This document shows, in pieces, positions 8,214 through 16,628 of a stretch of 64,000 nt of DNA. The notes below the pieces were generated by a model. It had not been told where the DNA came from and did no database searches. It saw only the letters and a program-made list of their open reading frames with translations. The position numbers were made by a program, and so were the translations under genes. The stretch's first letter is position 1; every line of letters begins with the position of its first letter. This stretch comes from Actinokineospora terrae (GTDB lineage: Bacteria > Actinomycetota > Actinomycetes > Mycobacteriales > Pseudonocardiaceae). The stretch covers positions 170,022 through 234,021 of the forward strand of contig NZ_FOGI01000002.1 of assembly GCF_900111175.1 (NCBI RefSeq), written 5' to 3'.

Positions 8214-8783
8214 TCACGCCGTGAGCGTGGCGATCGCGGTCGTGGCGATCTGGTCGAACGCGGCAACGTCGTCGTAGGCCCTGGCGACGAAGATGGCGCC
8301 TTCCAGGGTGGCGAGCAGGGTCGCGGCGTGGTCGGCGGGAGTCCGTTGGGGGTGCAGGACTCCTGAGTGCGCGCCGGTCTCGATGAGGGTGGTCAGCCAG
8401 GTTCGGTTGACGCGGAAGAAGTCGGCGACGCCCGCGGCGACGGCCGGGGGCACGGCGGCGATCTCGGCGGCGATCACGCCGCACAGGCAGGCCTCGCCGT
8501 CCGACAGGCCTTCGCGGTACAGGGCGGCGTAGCGCTCGAGGGCGTCGACCGGGCCGGTGGCGTGCTGGTCGATGTCGGCCAGTCGGGCCTGGAAGCGCTC
8601 GGTGTAGCGGGCCACGAGCCGGACGCCGAGTTCTTCCTTGGTGGCGAAGTGGTGGTGGACGCTGGCCTTGCGGATCCCGACCGCGGCCGCGAGGTCGGCG
8701 TAGCTGAACGCGGAGTAGCCCCGGGTGCGGACCAGCCGCGTCGCGTGGTCCAGCAGGGCGCCTCGGGTGTCGACTCGGTCCAT
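8214..8783 (-). CDS. TetR-family repressor of the adjacent DJ-1/PfpI gene
   Basis: A 189-residue TetR regulator. The HTH lies at about residues 8-55 (LDHATRLVRTRGYSAFSYADLAAAVGIRKASVHHHFATKEEL). The C-terminal domain contains GEACLCGVIAAEIAAVPPAV, typical of the YxaF/AcrR-like group that often carries a sensing Cys around this point. The two Cys (CLC) could sense electrophiles or oxidants, which suits control of a DJ-1-type protein, though that is inference. Two related palindromes lie in the divergent gap to the DJ-1 gene. Confidence 0.87.
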   Translation of the reverse strand: MDRVDTRGALLDHATRLVRTRGYSAFSYADLAAAVGIRKASVHHHFATKEELGVRLVARYTERFQARLADIDQHATGPVDALERYAALYREGLSDGEACLCGVIAAEIAAVPPAVAAGVADFFRVNRTWLTTLIETGAHSGVLHPQRTPADHAATLLATLEGAIFVARAYDDVAAFDQIATTAIATLTA

Positions 8784-8792
8784 ACCGGAAAG

Positions 8793-8885
8793 CCTACCTG
8801 TTGATAGGTAGGCGTGAGCACTCTCTCACCCGCTTGACGGCCGCGCGTCCCGACCGAGAGGCTCTCCCTATCTACTAGTAGGTAG
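8793..8885. promoter_or_regulatory. two TetR operators between regulator and DJ-1/PfpI gene
   Basis: Site A (8793-8812) is CCTACCT-N6-AGGTAGG with perfect 7-base arms, just upstream of the TetR start. Site B (8868-8885) is CTATCTACT/AGTAGGTAG, an 18-base palindrome with one mismatched pair, just before the DJ-1 Shine-Dalgarno GAAGGAG. Both share TAGGTAG or CTACCTA half-sites. A TTGACG at 8834-8839 between them may be a -35 element for the DJ-1 gene. Confidence 0.78.
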
Positions 8886-8904
8886 AGACCCGAAGGAGCA
8901 CACC

Positions 8905-9597
8905 ATGTCCCGACCGCGGCGGATCCTCGTCACCATGTCCTCGCACGCCGACCTCGGCGTGAGCGGCAAGAAGACCGGCACCTGGTTCGAAGAGGTCGCC
9001 ACCCCGTACTACGTGTTCACCGAGGCCGGCTACCAGGTCGTCTTCGCCTCGCCGCTCGGCGGGGAGGCACCCATCGACCACCTCAGCCAGCAGGCCCCGT
9101 TCACCACGGCGAACACCGAGCGGTTCGCCCAGGACCCGGCCGGGATGCTGGCCATCCGGGAGACCGCCGCGCTGGCCGCGGTCGACCACCGCGACTTCGA
9201 CGCGTTGTTCTTCCCCGGCGGCTACGGCCTGCTGTGGGACCTGGCCGTCGACTCCCGGGTGATCCGGATGGTCGAGCAGGCCCTCGCCGCCGACACCCCG
9301 GTGGCCATGGTCTGCCACGCCCCCGGCATCCTGCGCGACGTGAGGTCCCCGGACGGCGACCCGTACGTGGCCGGGCGCACCGTCACCGGGTTCTCCAACA
9401 CCGAGGACGACGAACTCGACCTGGCCCGCCACCTGCTGTTCTCGCTGGAGGACGACCTCACCCTGCGCGGCGCGAACTTCACCAGGTCCGCCGCGAACTG
9501 GCAGCCCACCGTCGTGCAGGACGGCCCGCTGATCACCGGCCAGAACCCGGCCAGCGCCCCGGTGATCGCCAAGACCCTCGTCGACCACCTCGCCTAG
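8905..9597 (+). CDS. DJ-1/PfpI-family class I glutamine amidotransferase-like protein (Hsp31/glyoxalase III-like)
   Basis: A 230-residue protein. The nucleophile elbow is AMVCHAPG, with Cys137 followed by His138, and an acidic residue at TWFEE (Glu29/30) is in the position of the DJ-1 family catalytic Glu. The order TGTWFEEVATPYYVFTEAGY, FASPLGG, FFPGGYGLLWDL, VCHAPG and GRTVTGFSN matches Hsp31-type members, which act as glyoxalase III/deglycase or stress chaperones. The Shine-Dalgarno GAAGGAG sits about 7 bases before the ATG. Its own TetR repressor and operators suggest induction by a reactive carbonyl or other stress. Confidence 0.87.
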   Translation: MSRPRRILVTMSSHADLGVSGKKTGTWFEEVATPYYVFTEAGYQVVFASPLGGEAPIDHLSQQAPFTTANTERFAQDPAGMLAIRETAALAAVDHRDFDALFFPGGYGLLWDLAVDSRVIRMVEQALAADTPVAMVCHAPGILRDVRSPDGDPYVAGRTVTGFSNTEDDELDLARHLLFSLEDDLTLRGANFTRSAANWQPTVVQDGPLITGQNPASAPVIAKTLVDHLA

Positions 9598-9606
9598 CGG
9601 GAACCG

Positions 9607-9640
9607 CGACCACCGCCCGGACATCGCCGGGCAGTGGTCG
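9607..9640. terminator. bidirectional hairpin terminator
   Basis: CGACCAC and GCCCGG pair with CCGGGC and GTGGTCG around a six-base loop, with one c/a mismatch. It lies between two convergent genes (stops at 9597 and 9649), where a shared terminator is expected. There is no U-tract, as is common in actinomycetes. Confidence 0.75.
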
Positions 9641-9648
9641 TGGTCCGG

Positions 9649-11586
9649 TCAGTCGCCGAGGACCTCGATGGGGGCGGCGGTCGTCGGCAGGGACTGGCCG
9701 TACTCGTAGTTCGCCGCGATGACCCGCCACTGCTGGTCCCGTTGCAGGTGCGCCGAGTACGGGTCGAAGTCGCGCTGCTCGGAGCCGAGTTCGTAGACCT
9801 GGCCGCTGACCAGTTCGACCAGCAGGTAGGAGTCCACACCGGACTGGTTCGCGGTGGGCGCGGGCTGCGTCCAGGTGATCGGGTTGACGCCGGTGAACAC
9901 GGGCGCGGGCGGTACCTTGGCCGCGACGGAGTAGTCGCCGGGGGTGCCGATCTGGACCGACAGGGTGATCGGCTTGCCGTCGCCCCAGTTCCAGCTGTGC
10001 GGGGTCAGGGTGAAGTCGTAGCGGCCCGGGGTGATCCGGGAGGTCACGGGGTTCACGTCGAAGGTGGGCTGGGTCGCGGGGTTGACCGCGGGGAGGGTGC
10101 GCTTGCGGCCCTGCAGGTCGATGAACGACACCAGGTAGATGTCGGCAGGGGCGTGCTGGCGGTAGCGGCCGAGCGGGACCAGGGTGACCGGGTCGTCGCC
10201 GCGGGAGTCGTAGCCGAAGGTGATCTTCGTGTCGGTCACGTGGGCGGACAGCGAGCGGGCCGCGGTCGGCGGCAGCAGCGGCAGGTGGGTCACCGGCACG
10301 ACGACCTGTGCCGCCGTCCCGGCCGGGTTGTGGTCGGTCAGCGCCAGGATGAACCGGTCGCCGTAGGCCACGCCGGGAACGGTGATGCCCACCCCGGGCT
10401 GCTCGGAGTTCACCCGGACAATGGCGCGCCCGCACAGGATGTCGCTGGACGCGCAGACACGGACCTCGGTGTCGTTCACGTCCGGCAGCGCCTCGGGACC
10501 GCGCTCCCAGACGACGGTGAACCCGGTCGAGGTCGATTCGACGGTGACGCCACGGACCGGCGAAGGCGGCGGGCCCGCGGCGACGTAGCGGAAGTACTTG
10601 TAGGTGATCGTCGACCCCATGGTGTCCATCCCGGCGGGCACCAGGGCCTGTCCGTTCGCGGTCTCCGGGAGCACGAACGCGCCCCACCGCACGCCCGCGG
10701 TGACGGCGAAGGTGGCCGTGGTGGCGGTGGTGCGCACCAGTGTGCGGTCGGCCGGGTTGTCCGGGTTGATCAGCACCGCGGTGTACGCCGTCACCGCGGG
10801 GACCGGCTTCCAGTCCATCCGGATCGAGTTCTGCGTCGCGGATGCGGTGAAGTCGGTGATCGCGGCGGGCAGTTGCGGCCGCGGGCCGAGCTGGTCGAAG
10901 GTCGTCCACCGGACCGCGGTCCCCACGACACCGCTGATGAAGGTCTTGGCCTCGGCGGAGAACTGCGGCACCCCGCTGATCACGCCGGTCGAGGCGTAGG
11001 TCATCAGCCCGAACAGGTGCCCGCTGGTGTCGCCCGGCCGGTGGTAGAACACGGGACCGCCGCTGTCGCCGGGGATCGCCGTCGGCGGGTTGACCAAAGT
11101 GGACAGCATCAGCCCACCGGTCGGCGACGTCCAGCCCGCCGTGAGCTTCCCGCCGCCCATGCCGACCGCGAGCACCGAGCCTGCGAGGGTGTTGTCCGCC
11201 CGCGGGATCCCGTTGTCCACCAGGTCGACGAACGCGGGCGCGGGCAGCGCCACGGCGAGGTGGGACAGGCTGAGGTCGCAGTTCGCCCCCGGGCACGAGG
11301 TCACCGAGTCGATCCTCGCGGTCCCGTAGGCGTTGGTGAACGACCCGCCGACCGACCCCGGCGCGTGCCTGGTGGTCAGCACCCACTGCGGCGCGACCTG
11401 CACCCCCGACGCGCTCGCGCGCCCGGCGAGCTTCCAGTCGTCGACCGCGCGCCCGCTCACCGGCTCGCGGATCACCGTCGTCCCCGGGTCCACCCCGTTG
11501 CCCACCGCCCCGGCCGGTCCGACCGCCACGAGCAGGCACACCACACACATCGCGCAGGCCAGCGCGATCCGACGCACACCGATCAT
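9649..11586 (-). CDS. secreted trypsin-like serine protease with fibronectin III-like repeats
   Basis: A 645-residue extracellular protein. The signal peptide covers residues 1-27 (VRRIALACAMCVVCLLVAV, ending GPAGA). An S1-family protease domain follows with the full triad: His74 in TTRHAPG, Asp104 in NCDLSLSHL and Ser175 in PGDSGGPVF. The rest (about 230-645) is a chain of roughly four beta-sandwich domains of the FN3 type, marked by recurring ITDFTASATQNSIRMDWKPV-like and VESTSTGFTVVWE starts. No anchor or sorting motif is visible. It lies directly downstream of the CHAT-associated membrane-protein pair on the same strand, about 115 bases away, so it may or may not share regulation. Confidence 0.85.
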   Translation of the reverse strand: MIGVRRIALACAMCVVCLLVAVGPAGAVGNGVDPGTTVIREPVSGRAVDDWKLAGRASASGVQVAPQWVLTTRHAPGSVGGSFTNAYGTARIDSVTSCPGANCDLSLSHLAVALPAPAFVDLVDNGIPRADNTLAGSVLAVGMGGGKLTAGWTSPTGGLMLSTLVNPPTAIPGDSGGPVFYHRPGDTSGHLFGLMTYASTGVISGVPQFSAEAKTFISGVVGTAVRWTTFDQLGPRPQLPAAITDFTASATQNSIRMDWKPVPAVTAYTAVLINPDNPADRTLVRTTATTATFAVTAGVRWGAFVLPETANGQALVPAGMDTMGSTITYKYFRYVAAGPPPSPVRGVTVESTSTGFTVVWERGPEALPDVNDTEVRVCASSDILCGRAIVRVNSEQPGVGITVPGVAYGDRFILALTDHNPAGTAAQVVVPVTHLPLLPPTAARSLSAHVTDTKITFGYDSRGDDPVTLVPLGRYRQHAPADIYLVSFIDLQGRKRTLPAVNPATQPTFDVNPVTSRITPGRYDFTLTPHSWNWGDGKPITLSVQIGTPGDYSVAAKVPPAPVFTGVNPITWTQPAPTANQSGVDSYLLVELVSGQVYELGSEQRDFDPYSAHLQRDQQWRVIAANYEYGQSLPTTAAPIEVLGD

Positions 11587-11702
11587 GTCCCGGACGCTAG
11601 AGCGCGCGGGGCCCGGGCGTCACGAACGCGAAGCCGCTTTCATCCGCTGTTCGTCGGAGGTTCTCCGCGCCCGGCCCGACTGTCCACGGCGGAGCGTCCC
11701 GG

Positions 11703-12335
11703 TCAGCAGGAGGTCACGACGGCGATGCCGGTGACGTCGGTGAACTCGATGTCGGAGAAGACATTGGTGCCCGGCAGCGTGATGCGGACGCGCCCGCCGT
11801 CCGCGGACTGGAGCGGGCCACAGGTCGTGGTGTTGCCGTGCGTGACCTTGAGCAGCCTGGGGGCGGGCGGCGCCCACCAGGTCGCCACGGTGCCCGCGAA
11901 CAGCAGGCACAGGGCGACGGCGACAAGAGCGCGGGCCTGGCGCAACTGCTTGCCCGCCTTGACCGCCAGGGCGGCCTGGTAGGCGGCGACCGAGCCGTGG
12001 CGGGCGTGGATGTCGGCGAGGGTGAGGGTGGTGGTGCGGGAACCGGCCTCGGCCGCGAGCACCCGCCACAGGCCCGCCGCGCAGCAGGCCAGGCCGCCGC
12101 CGATGAGGACGGTGACGGCGAGCAGCCACGACGGGGTGAGGTCCGCGGTGGCGCGCCTGCCCTGCAGCACGATGGCGGCGGTGATGAGGGTGACCAGGGC
12201 GGTCAGTCCGGTGCGCCACGCCGCCGCGCTCGCCCGGACGGCGGGCAGCGACTCGGCGACCAGGGCGGCGAAGGCGGCGTGCTCCGCCCGGCTCACGGGC
12301 TCCGGCGGCGACGCGGGGCGGCGGAACCCGCTCAT
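11703..12335 (-). CDS. three-helix membrane protein of the CHAT locus
   Basis: A 210-residue protein with three predicted membrane helices (about 44-60, 70-95 and 135-155: LTALVTLITAAIVL, LLAVTVLIGGGLACCAAGLW, ALVAVALCLLFAGTVA). A soluble loop separates helices 2 and 3 and includes ADIHARHGSVAAYQAALAVK. The C-terminal 55 residues carry two Cys (TTTCGPL and the terminal SC) that could form an extracytoplasmic disulphide. Its ATG overlaps the stop of the upstream zinc-ribbon gene by ATGA, so the two are translationally coupled. No known family was recognised. Confidence 0.65.
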   Translation of the reverse strand: MSGFRRPASPPEPVSRAEHAAFAALVAESLPAVRASAAAWRTGLTALVTLITAAIVLQGRRATADLTPSWLLAVTVLIGGGLACCAAGLWRVLAAEAGSRTTTLTLADIHARHGSVAAYQAALAVKAGKQLRQARALVAVALCLLFAGTVATWWAPPAPRLLKVTHGNTTTCGPLQSADGGRVRITLPGTNVFSDIEFTDVTGIAVVTSC

Positions 12336-12673
12336 CCGAGCACCAACTCGACACGGAAGCTGACGCCGCAACCCGCGACGCCTTCCGGTGCCTGCGGATG
12401 GGGGTGGCCGCACTGGCAGGCGATGTCCACGGCCAACGCGGGCGGCTCGTCCGCCACGTCGGTTTCCCGGCTCGGACCGGTGATCACGGCGGTGTGGACC
12501 TGCCGGTCGTCGAGGGTGTGGGCGCAGCGCGGGCACTGGCCCCACACGTGGGTGGACACGACGCCGTCCGCGGTGAACACCCTGCCGCGCAGGCGACCGC
12601 TCTCCAGCGCCTCGAATGCCCGGACTGTCCACTCGAAGTCCGCTGTGTCCTCGAAGTCGACCTCGCCGTCCAA
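12332..12673 (-). CDS. small zinc-ribbon-like protein of the CHAT locus
   Basis: A 113-residue acidic protein. CPRC near residue 47 and C-x-CGHPHP near 86-91 with a further GCG near 102 give four to five Cys plus His that could bind one zinc. The N-terminus (VDFEDTADFEWTVRAFEALESGRLRGRVF) is acidic and helical. It ends in an ATGA overlap with the three-helix membrane protein and is divergent from the CHAT gene with a 78-base gap, so all three may be co-regulated. No family assigned. A metal-binding adaptor is plausible. Confidence 0.6.
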   Translation of the reverse strand: MDGEVDFEDTADFEWTVRAFEALESGRLRGRVFTADGVVSTHVWGQCPRCAHTLDDRQVHTAVITGPSRETDVADEPPALAVDIACQCGHPHPQAPEGVAGCGVSFRVELVLG

Positions 12674-12751
12674 CCGCCCACCCTCCCCGGGACAGATCCG
12701 CCGCGTTCGGCTCTAGCCTGGCACAGCCCGGTCCGCCATGATCACCGAGTC

Positions 12752-15700
12752 ATGGGGGTGTTCCGGCGGCGTGCCGAGGCCAAGGACGTCATGACCGCGC
12801 TGGTCGAGGCCGGGAGCGCGGCGGACCTGGTCGCCCTGTACGACGCGAACCCCGTCCTGGCCACCCCGGCGGCGTTGCGGCGGCTGACCGAGCTCATCCG
12901 CTCCGCCCGTGACCGGGGTTCGCCGGGACTCGCGCTGGCCTACTGGTGGCGCAGGGAGTTCGTGTACCAGGCGCACCACGTCGGCGTATCGGCGGCCGCG
13001 CAGGAGCTGGTCAGTCGCATCGGGTGGTACTCGCGGGTCTCCCGGCTCGTCCTGCTGGCGACCGAGTCCCGGGCCGTCGAGCACCTCGTCCTGGTCACCG
13101 CGCGAGCGAGCGCCAAGGACGTGCCGTTCCTCGACGACCGGGGACGCGTGCTGCCGGGTGAGGCTCGGTGGCGGACCGCGGGCACCCTCGCCTGGCAGAT
13201 GAGCCGGGCGACCGACAGCGAGATCGACGACTACGGCGCCCTCGTGATGAGCACCATCGGCCTCGCGCTCGCCCCGGACGACGAACCGCTGGTCAGCACC
13301 CTCATCGCCGTCCGCGCCGGTGCGGCCCGCCGGTGCGCGGACCGGGACGGGGCGGCGCTGGACTGGGCCGTCCTCGCCGCTGAACAGCACCTGGCCGACA
13401 CGATGCCCGGTGTGGCGGGCGGTGAGGTCCTCGACGATCTCCTGGCGTTGCTGGAACGCAGGGCCCGTCCCGGCGACGCTGCCAGGGCCGAGCAGGTCAC
13501 GCGGTCGACGGTGAGCCGGTTCGTCGACGCGGGCAACCACTTCCTCGGCGAGTTCCGCAGGACCCGCGAGATGATCGACGCCGACCTCGGGCTCAAGTAC
13601 TACGACGCCGCGCTGCGAGACGGCCACGACCCGCGGGTGCTGCTGAACATCGGGAACGGCCGACGCGAGCGCTACCTGCTGACGCGCGATCCCGACGACA
13701 TCACCCGGGCCATCGAGGCGGGCTTCGCGGCGGTGGAAGGGCTCTCCCGCGATGACGACGCCTGGCCCGCGGCGTTGAGCAACCTCGGCCTCGCCCACCG
13801 GGAGCGCTTCGTCCACGAGGGGCGGCGCGCGGACATCGACACCGCGATCGACTGGGGTCAGGCGGCGGTGGACGCCGCGCCGGACGACGAGGACCGGCCC
13901 AAGTACCTGTGCAACCTGGCCGACGCGTACTCCGCACGCCTGAACGCGGACCCCGCCGACACCGGGAGCGCGCGGACGGTCTCGGACGGCCAGGTCAAGG
14001 CGCACGGGCGGCGGTACCTGACGTCGAGCCCGAGTCGGCTGAGGGACCTGAACCTGGCGATCGGCCACTACGCGGAGGCCATCGCCCTCGCCGGACCGAG
14101 CCACCCGGACCTCGTCGCCTACGTGACCAACCACGGCAGCGCCATCGCGACGCGCGCGGCCCTGCTCGGCGTGGACGACGGCGCCGCACACCTCGACACC
14201 AGCCAGCGCGAGGGCCTGCGGCTGGTGGCGCCGGACGACCCCCGCCGCGCGGGCATCGCGTTCAACCTGGGCTCGCGCACCGGTGACGCCGACCTGCTCG
14301 CGGAGGCCGCGACCCAGGACAACGCGCCACCGGACGTGCGGCTCAACGCGGCGCTGTGGTGGGCCGACACCACCACCGACCTGACGGCGAGGGTCGCCGC
14401 CCACCGGATCGCGGTGGACATGCTGGCCCGGCTCGCCTGGCGGGGGCGGGATCGGGACCACCAGCAGGCGCAGATCATGACCCGGCCGGGGGTGGCGTGC
14501 GACGCGGCGGCGCTGGAGGTGGCGGCCGGGTCCGCGAAGCGCGCGATCGAGGTGCTCGAGCAGGGGCGTGCGCTGATGTGGGGTCAGCTGCTGCACCTGC
14601 GCTCCAACCTGACCCGGCTGGCCGAGAGCGCCCCGTCGATCGCCGAGGGGCTCGACCGGCTGCGCGGCAGGCTGGACGACCCGACCGGCGAGGTCCCGCG
14701 CCCCGGCATGCGGCTGCGGCTGCTGGACGCCTGGGCCGACCTGCTGGCCCAGGCCCGCGCCCTGCCGGAGTTCGAGGGCTTCCTGGCGCCTGCGGTGTTC
14801 GACGACCTGGACCTGGGGGTTCCCGGTCCGGTGGTCGTGGTCGACGTCAGCCGGTTCGGCTGCTCCGCGCTGATCGTGACGCCCGGGCCCGCGGTTCGGG
14901 CGCTACCGCTGGCCGTCACCGCGGTCGAGGTCACCGCGCGGGCCCGGCGGCTGCGCGTGCTCGTGTCCGACCGGCGGCGGACGGCGCTGGAACGGGAGAC
15001 CGAGCGCCGGGAGCTGCTGGACATCCTGGAGTGGCTGTGGACGGAGATCGCCGAGCCGGTGCTGGAGGACCTCGGCCACCGCGGGGTCCCCGAGGGTGAG
15101 CCGCCCCGGATCTGGTGGTGTCCGACCGGGCCGCTGACCGCGCTCCCCCTGCACGCGGCGGGCAGGCACTCGCGGACCAACACCCAGCCGACGGACCTCG
15201 CGCAGACGGTGGCGGGTCGGGTCGTCAGCTCGTACACGCCGACCCTGGCCGCGCTGACCGGACCGGAGCCCGCTTCCGGTGACTGCCTGCTCGTCGGCGT
15301 CGGCGCCCCTCCCGGTCGCCCGCCCCTGCCCGCGGTACCGGCGGAGCTGGACCTGCTGGGCACCCGACTCCCGTCCGCCACCATCCTGTCCGAGGCCGCG
15401 GCGACCACCGACGCCGTGCGGCGGGCGCTCGTCGACCACAGCTGGGTCCACCTGGCCTGTCACGCCCAGCAGGACGAACGCGACGCGGTGGCGAGCGGGG
15501 TCGAGCTGTGGGACCGGCGGTTGACCGTCGCGGAGCTGATGGGGACGCGGACCGCGGGCGCGTTCGCGTACCTGTCGGCGTGCGAGACGGCGACGGGCGC
15601 CATCGACCTGGCCGACGAGGCGCTGCATCTGGCCGGGACCTTGCAGGTGGTCGGGTACCGCCAGGTCGTGGCGACTCTGTGGTCGGTGCGTGACGCCGTC

Positions 15701-15856
15701 GCCGCGGAGGTCAGTGATGTCGTGTACGGTGGGCTCGTGCCGGGTGAGCCGAGGCCCGCGGCCGCCCGGGCGCTGCACGCCGCCGTGGAACGCGTGCGAT
15801 CGCGCCACCCGGCGGACCCGCTGCTCTGGGCGCCGTTCCTGCACACGGGCATCTAG
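12752..15856 (+). CDS. TPR-repeat protein with C-terminal CHAT (caspase-HetF) protease domain
   Basis: A 1034-residue protein. Residues 1-250 are helical. About 270-650 contain degenerate TPR-like repeats (ALLNIGNGRRERYLLTRDPDDI, ALSNLGLAHRERFVHEGRRADI, KYLCNLADAYSARLN). The CHAT domain covers about 770-1034. Its dyad is intact: His904 in HLACHAQQ and Cys944 in LSACETA, followed by LVGVG- and VVATLWSV-type core strands. CHAT proteins are caspase-like cysteine peptidases; some (TPR-CHAT/Csx29, gasdermin-associated CHAT) act in bacterial immunity and cell death. ATG 12752 was chosen because the upstream in-frame extension would overlap the divergent gene. Its substrate is unknown; the adjacent zinc-ribbon and membrane proteins are candidates. 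Confidence 0.88.
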   Translation: MGVFRRRAEAKDVMTALVEAGSAADLVALYDANPVLATPAALRRLTELIRSARDRGSPGLALAYWWRREFVYQAHHVGVSAAAQELVSRIGWYSRVSRLVLLATESRAVEHLVLVTARASAKDVPFLDDRGRVLPGEARWRTAGTLAWQMSRATDSEIDDYGALVMSTIGLALAPDDEPLVSTLIAVRAGAARRCADRDGAALDWAVLAAEQHLADTMPGVAGGEVLDDLLALLERRARPGDAARAEQVTRSTVSRFVDAGNHFLGEFRRTREMIDADLGLKYYDAALRDGHDPRVLLNIGNGRRERYLLTRDPDDITRAIEAGFAAVEGLSRDDDAWPAALSNLGLAHRERFVHEGRRADIDTAIDWGQAAVDAAPDDEDRPKYLCNLADAYSARLNADPADTGSARTVSDGQVKAHGRRYLTSSPSRLRDLNLAIGHYAEAIALAGPSHPDLVAYVTNHGSAIATRAALLGVDDGAAHLDTSQREGLRLVAPDDPRRAGIAFNLGSRTGDADLLAEAATQDNAPPDVRLNAALWWADTTTDLTARVAAHRIAVDMLARLAWRGRDRDHQQAQIMTRPGVACDAAALEVAAGSAKRAIEVLEQGRALMWGQLLHLRSNLTRLAESAPSIAEGLDRLRGRLDDPTGEVPRPGMRLRLLDAWADLLAQARALPEFEGFLAPAVFDDLDLGVPGPVVVVDVSRFGCSALIVTPGPAVRALPLAVTAVEVTARARRLRVLVSDRRRTALERETERRELLDILEWLWTEIAEPVLEDLGHRGVPEGEPPRIWWCPTGPLTALPLHAAGRHSRTNTQPTDLAQTVAGRVVSSYTPTLAALTGPEPASGDCLLVGVGAPPGRPPLPAVPAELDLLGTRLPSATILSEAAATTDAVRRALVDHSWVHLACHAQQDERDAVASGVELWDRRLTVAELMGTRTAGAFAYLSACETATGAIDLADEALHLAGTLQVVGYRQVVATLWSVRDAVAAEVSDVVYGGLVPGEPRPAAARALHAAVERVRSRHPADPLLWAPFLHTGI

Positions 15857-15861
15857 TGCTT

Positions 15862-15916
15862 TCGATATGTCCAGCGCTCTCGATATGACTGGTGTTTTCG
15901 ATATGACGGCGATATG
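15862..15916 (+). repeat. four short direct repeats upstream of vanR (candidate response-regulator sites)
   Basis: TCGATATG occurs at 15862-15869, 15880-15887 and 15898-15905, an exact 18-base period. CGATATG recurs at 15910-15916. The array lies between the CHAT stop and the vanR start at 15939. OmpR-family regulators bind direct repeats, so autoregulation by the VanR-like protein is likely. A related CGATATA lies in the vanH promoter region at 21375-21381. Confidence 0.75.
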
Positions 15917-15938
15917 CGGCTGCTCGTAGCATCGGGCC

Positions 15939-16628
15939 ATGCGTGTGCTGGTCGTCGAGGACGAGCTCTACCTGGCGGAGGCCATCCGCGACGGACTACG
16001 CCTGGAGGCGATCGCCGCCGACATCGCCGGAGACGGCGACACCGCGCTGGAACTGTTGAGCGTCAACGCCTACGACATCGTCGTCCTCGACCGCGACATC
16101 CCCGGGCCCTCCGGTGACGAGATCGCCAAGAGCGTCGTCGCGTCCGGAAGCGGCATGCCGATCCTGATGCTCACCGCGGCCGACCGCCTCGACGACAAGG
16201 CCAGCGGGTTCGAACTCGGCGCCGACGACTACCTCACCAAGCCGTTCGCCCTGCGGGAGTTGGTGCTGCGGCTCCGGGCGCTCGACCGCAGGCGCGCGCA
16301 CAACCGGCCACCCGTGCGGGAGATCGCCGGTCTGCGGGTGGACCCGTTCCGCCGCGAGGTGTACCGGGACGGCCGCTACGTCGCGTTGACCCGCAAGCAG
16401 TTCGCCGTGCTGGAGGTGTTGGTGGCCGCCGAGGGGGGCGTCCTGAGCGCCGAGGAACTCCTGGAGCGGGCGTGGGACGAGAACGCGGACCCGTTCACCA
16501 ACGCCGTGCGCATCACCGTGTCGGCGCTGCGCAAACGCCTCGGGGAGCCGTGGATCATCGCGACCGTGGCGGGGGCGGGTTACCGCATCGACACGGCGCC
16601 CGACCGCGTTGACGGGGACCGTGGGTAG
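15939..16628 (+). CDS. vanR: VanR-like OmpR-family response regulator
   Basis: A 229-residue regulator. The receiver domain (1-115) has the acidic pocket EDE (residues 7-9), phospho-acceptor Asp51 in VLDRDIPGPSG, the TAADRLDDK loop and Lys in YLTKPF. The C-terminal winged helix (about 130-225) reads LTRKQFAVLEVLV, ERAWDENADPFTNAVRITVSALRKRL and GYRI, the OmpR/PhoB pattern. Close family resemblance and linkage to vanS and vanHAX support the VanR assignment. Four TCGATATG-type repeats lie immediately upstream. Its stop overlaps the vanS GTG start by eight bases. Confidence 0.85.
   Translation: MRVLVVEDELYLAEAIRDGLRLEAIAADIAGDGDTALELLSVNAYDIVVLDRDIPGPSGDEIAKSVVASGSGMPILMLTAADRLDDKASGFELGADDYLTKPFALRELVLRLRALDRRRAHNRPPVREIAGLRVDPFRREVYRDGRYVALTRKQFAVLEVLVAAEGGVLSAEELLERAWDENADPFTNAVRITVSALRKRLGEPWIIATVAGAGYRIDTAPDRVDGDRG

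Noticed and set aside
12398..12751. A longer N-terminus for the CHAT protein
   Set aside because: It would overlap the divergent zinc-ribbon gene on the opposite strand and reads as Gly/Arg/Val-rich noise; ATG 12752 starts a normal protein sequence.
15862..15916. TCGATATG repeats as a replication iteron or mini-CRISPR
   Set aside because: Only four 8-base units, no rep or cas gene; location before vanR fits regulator binding better.
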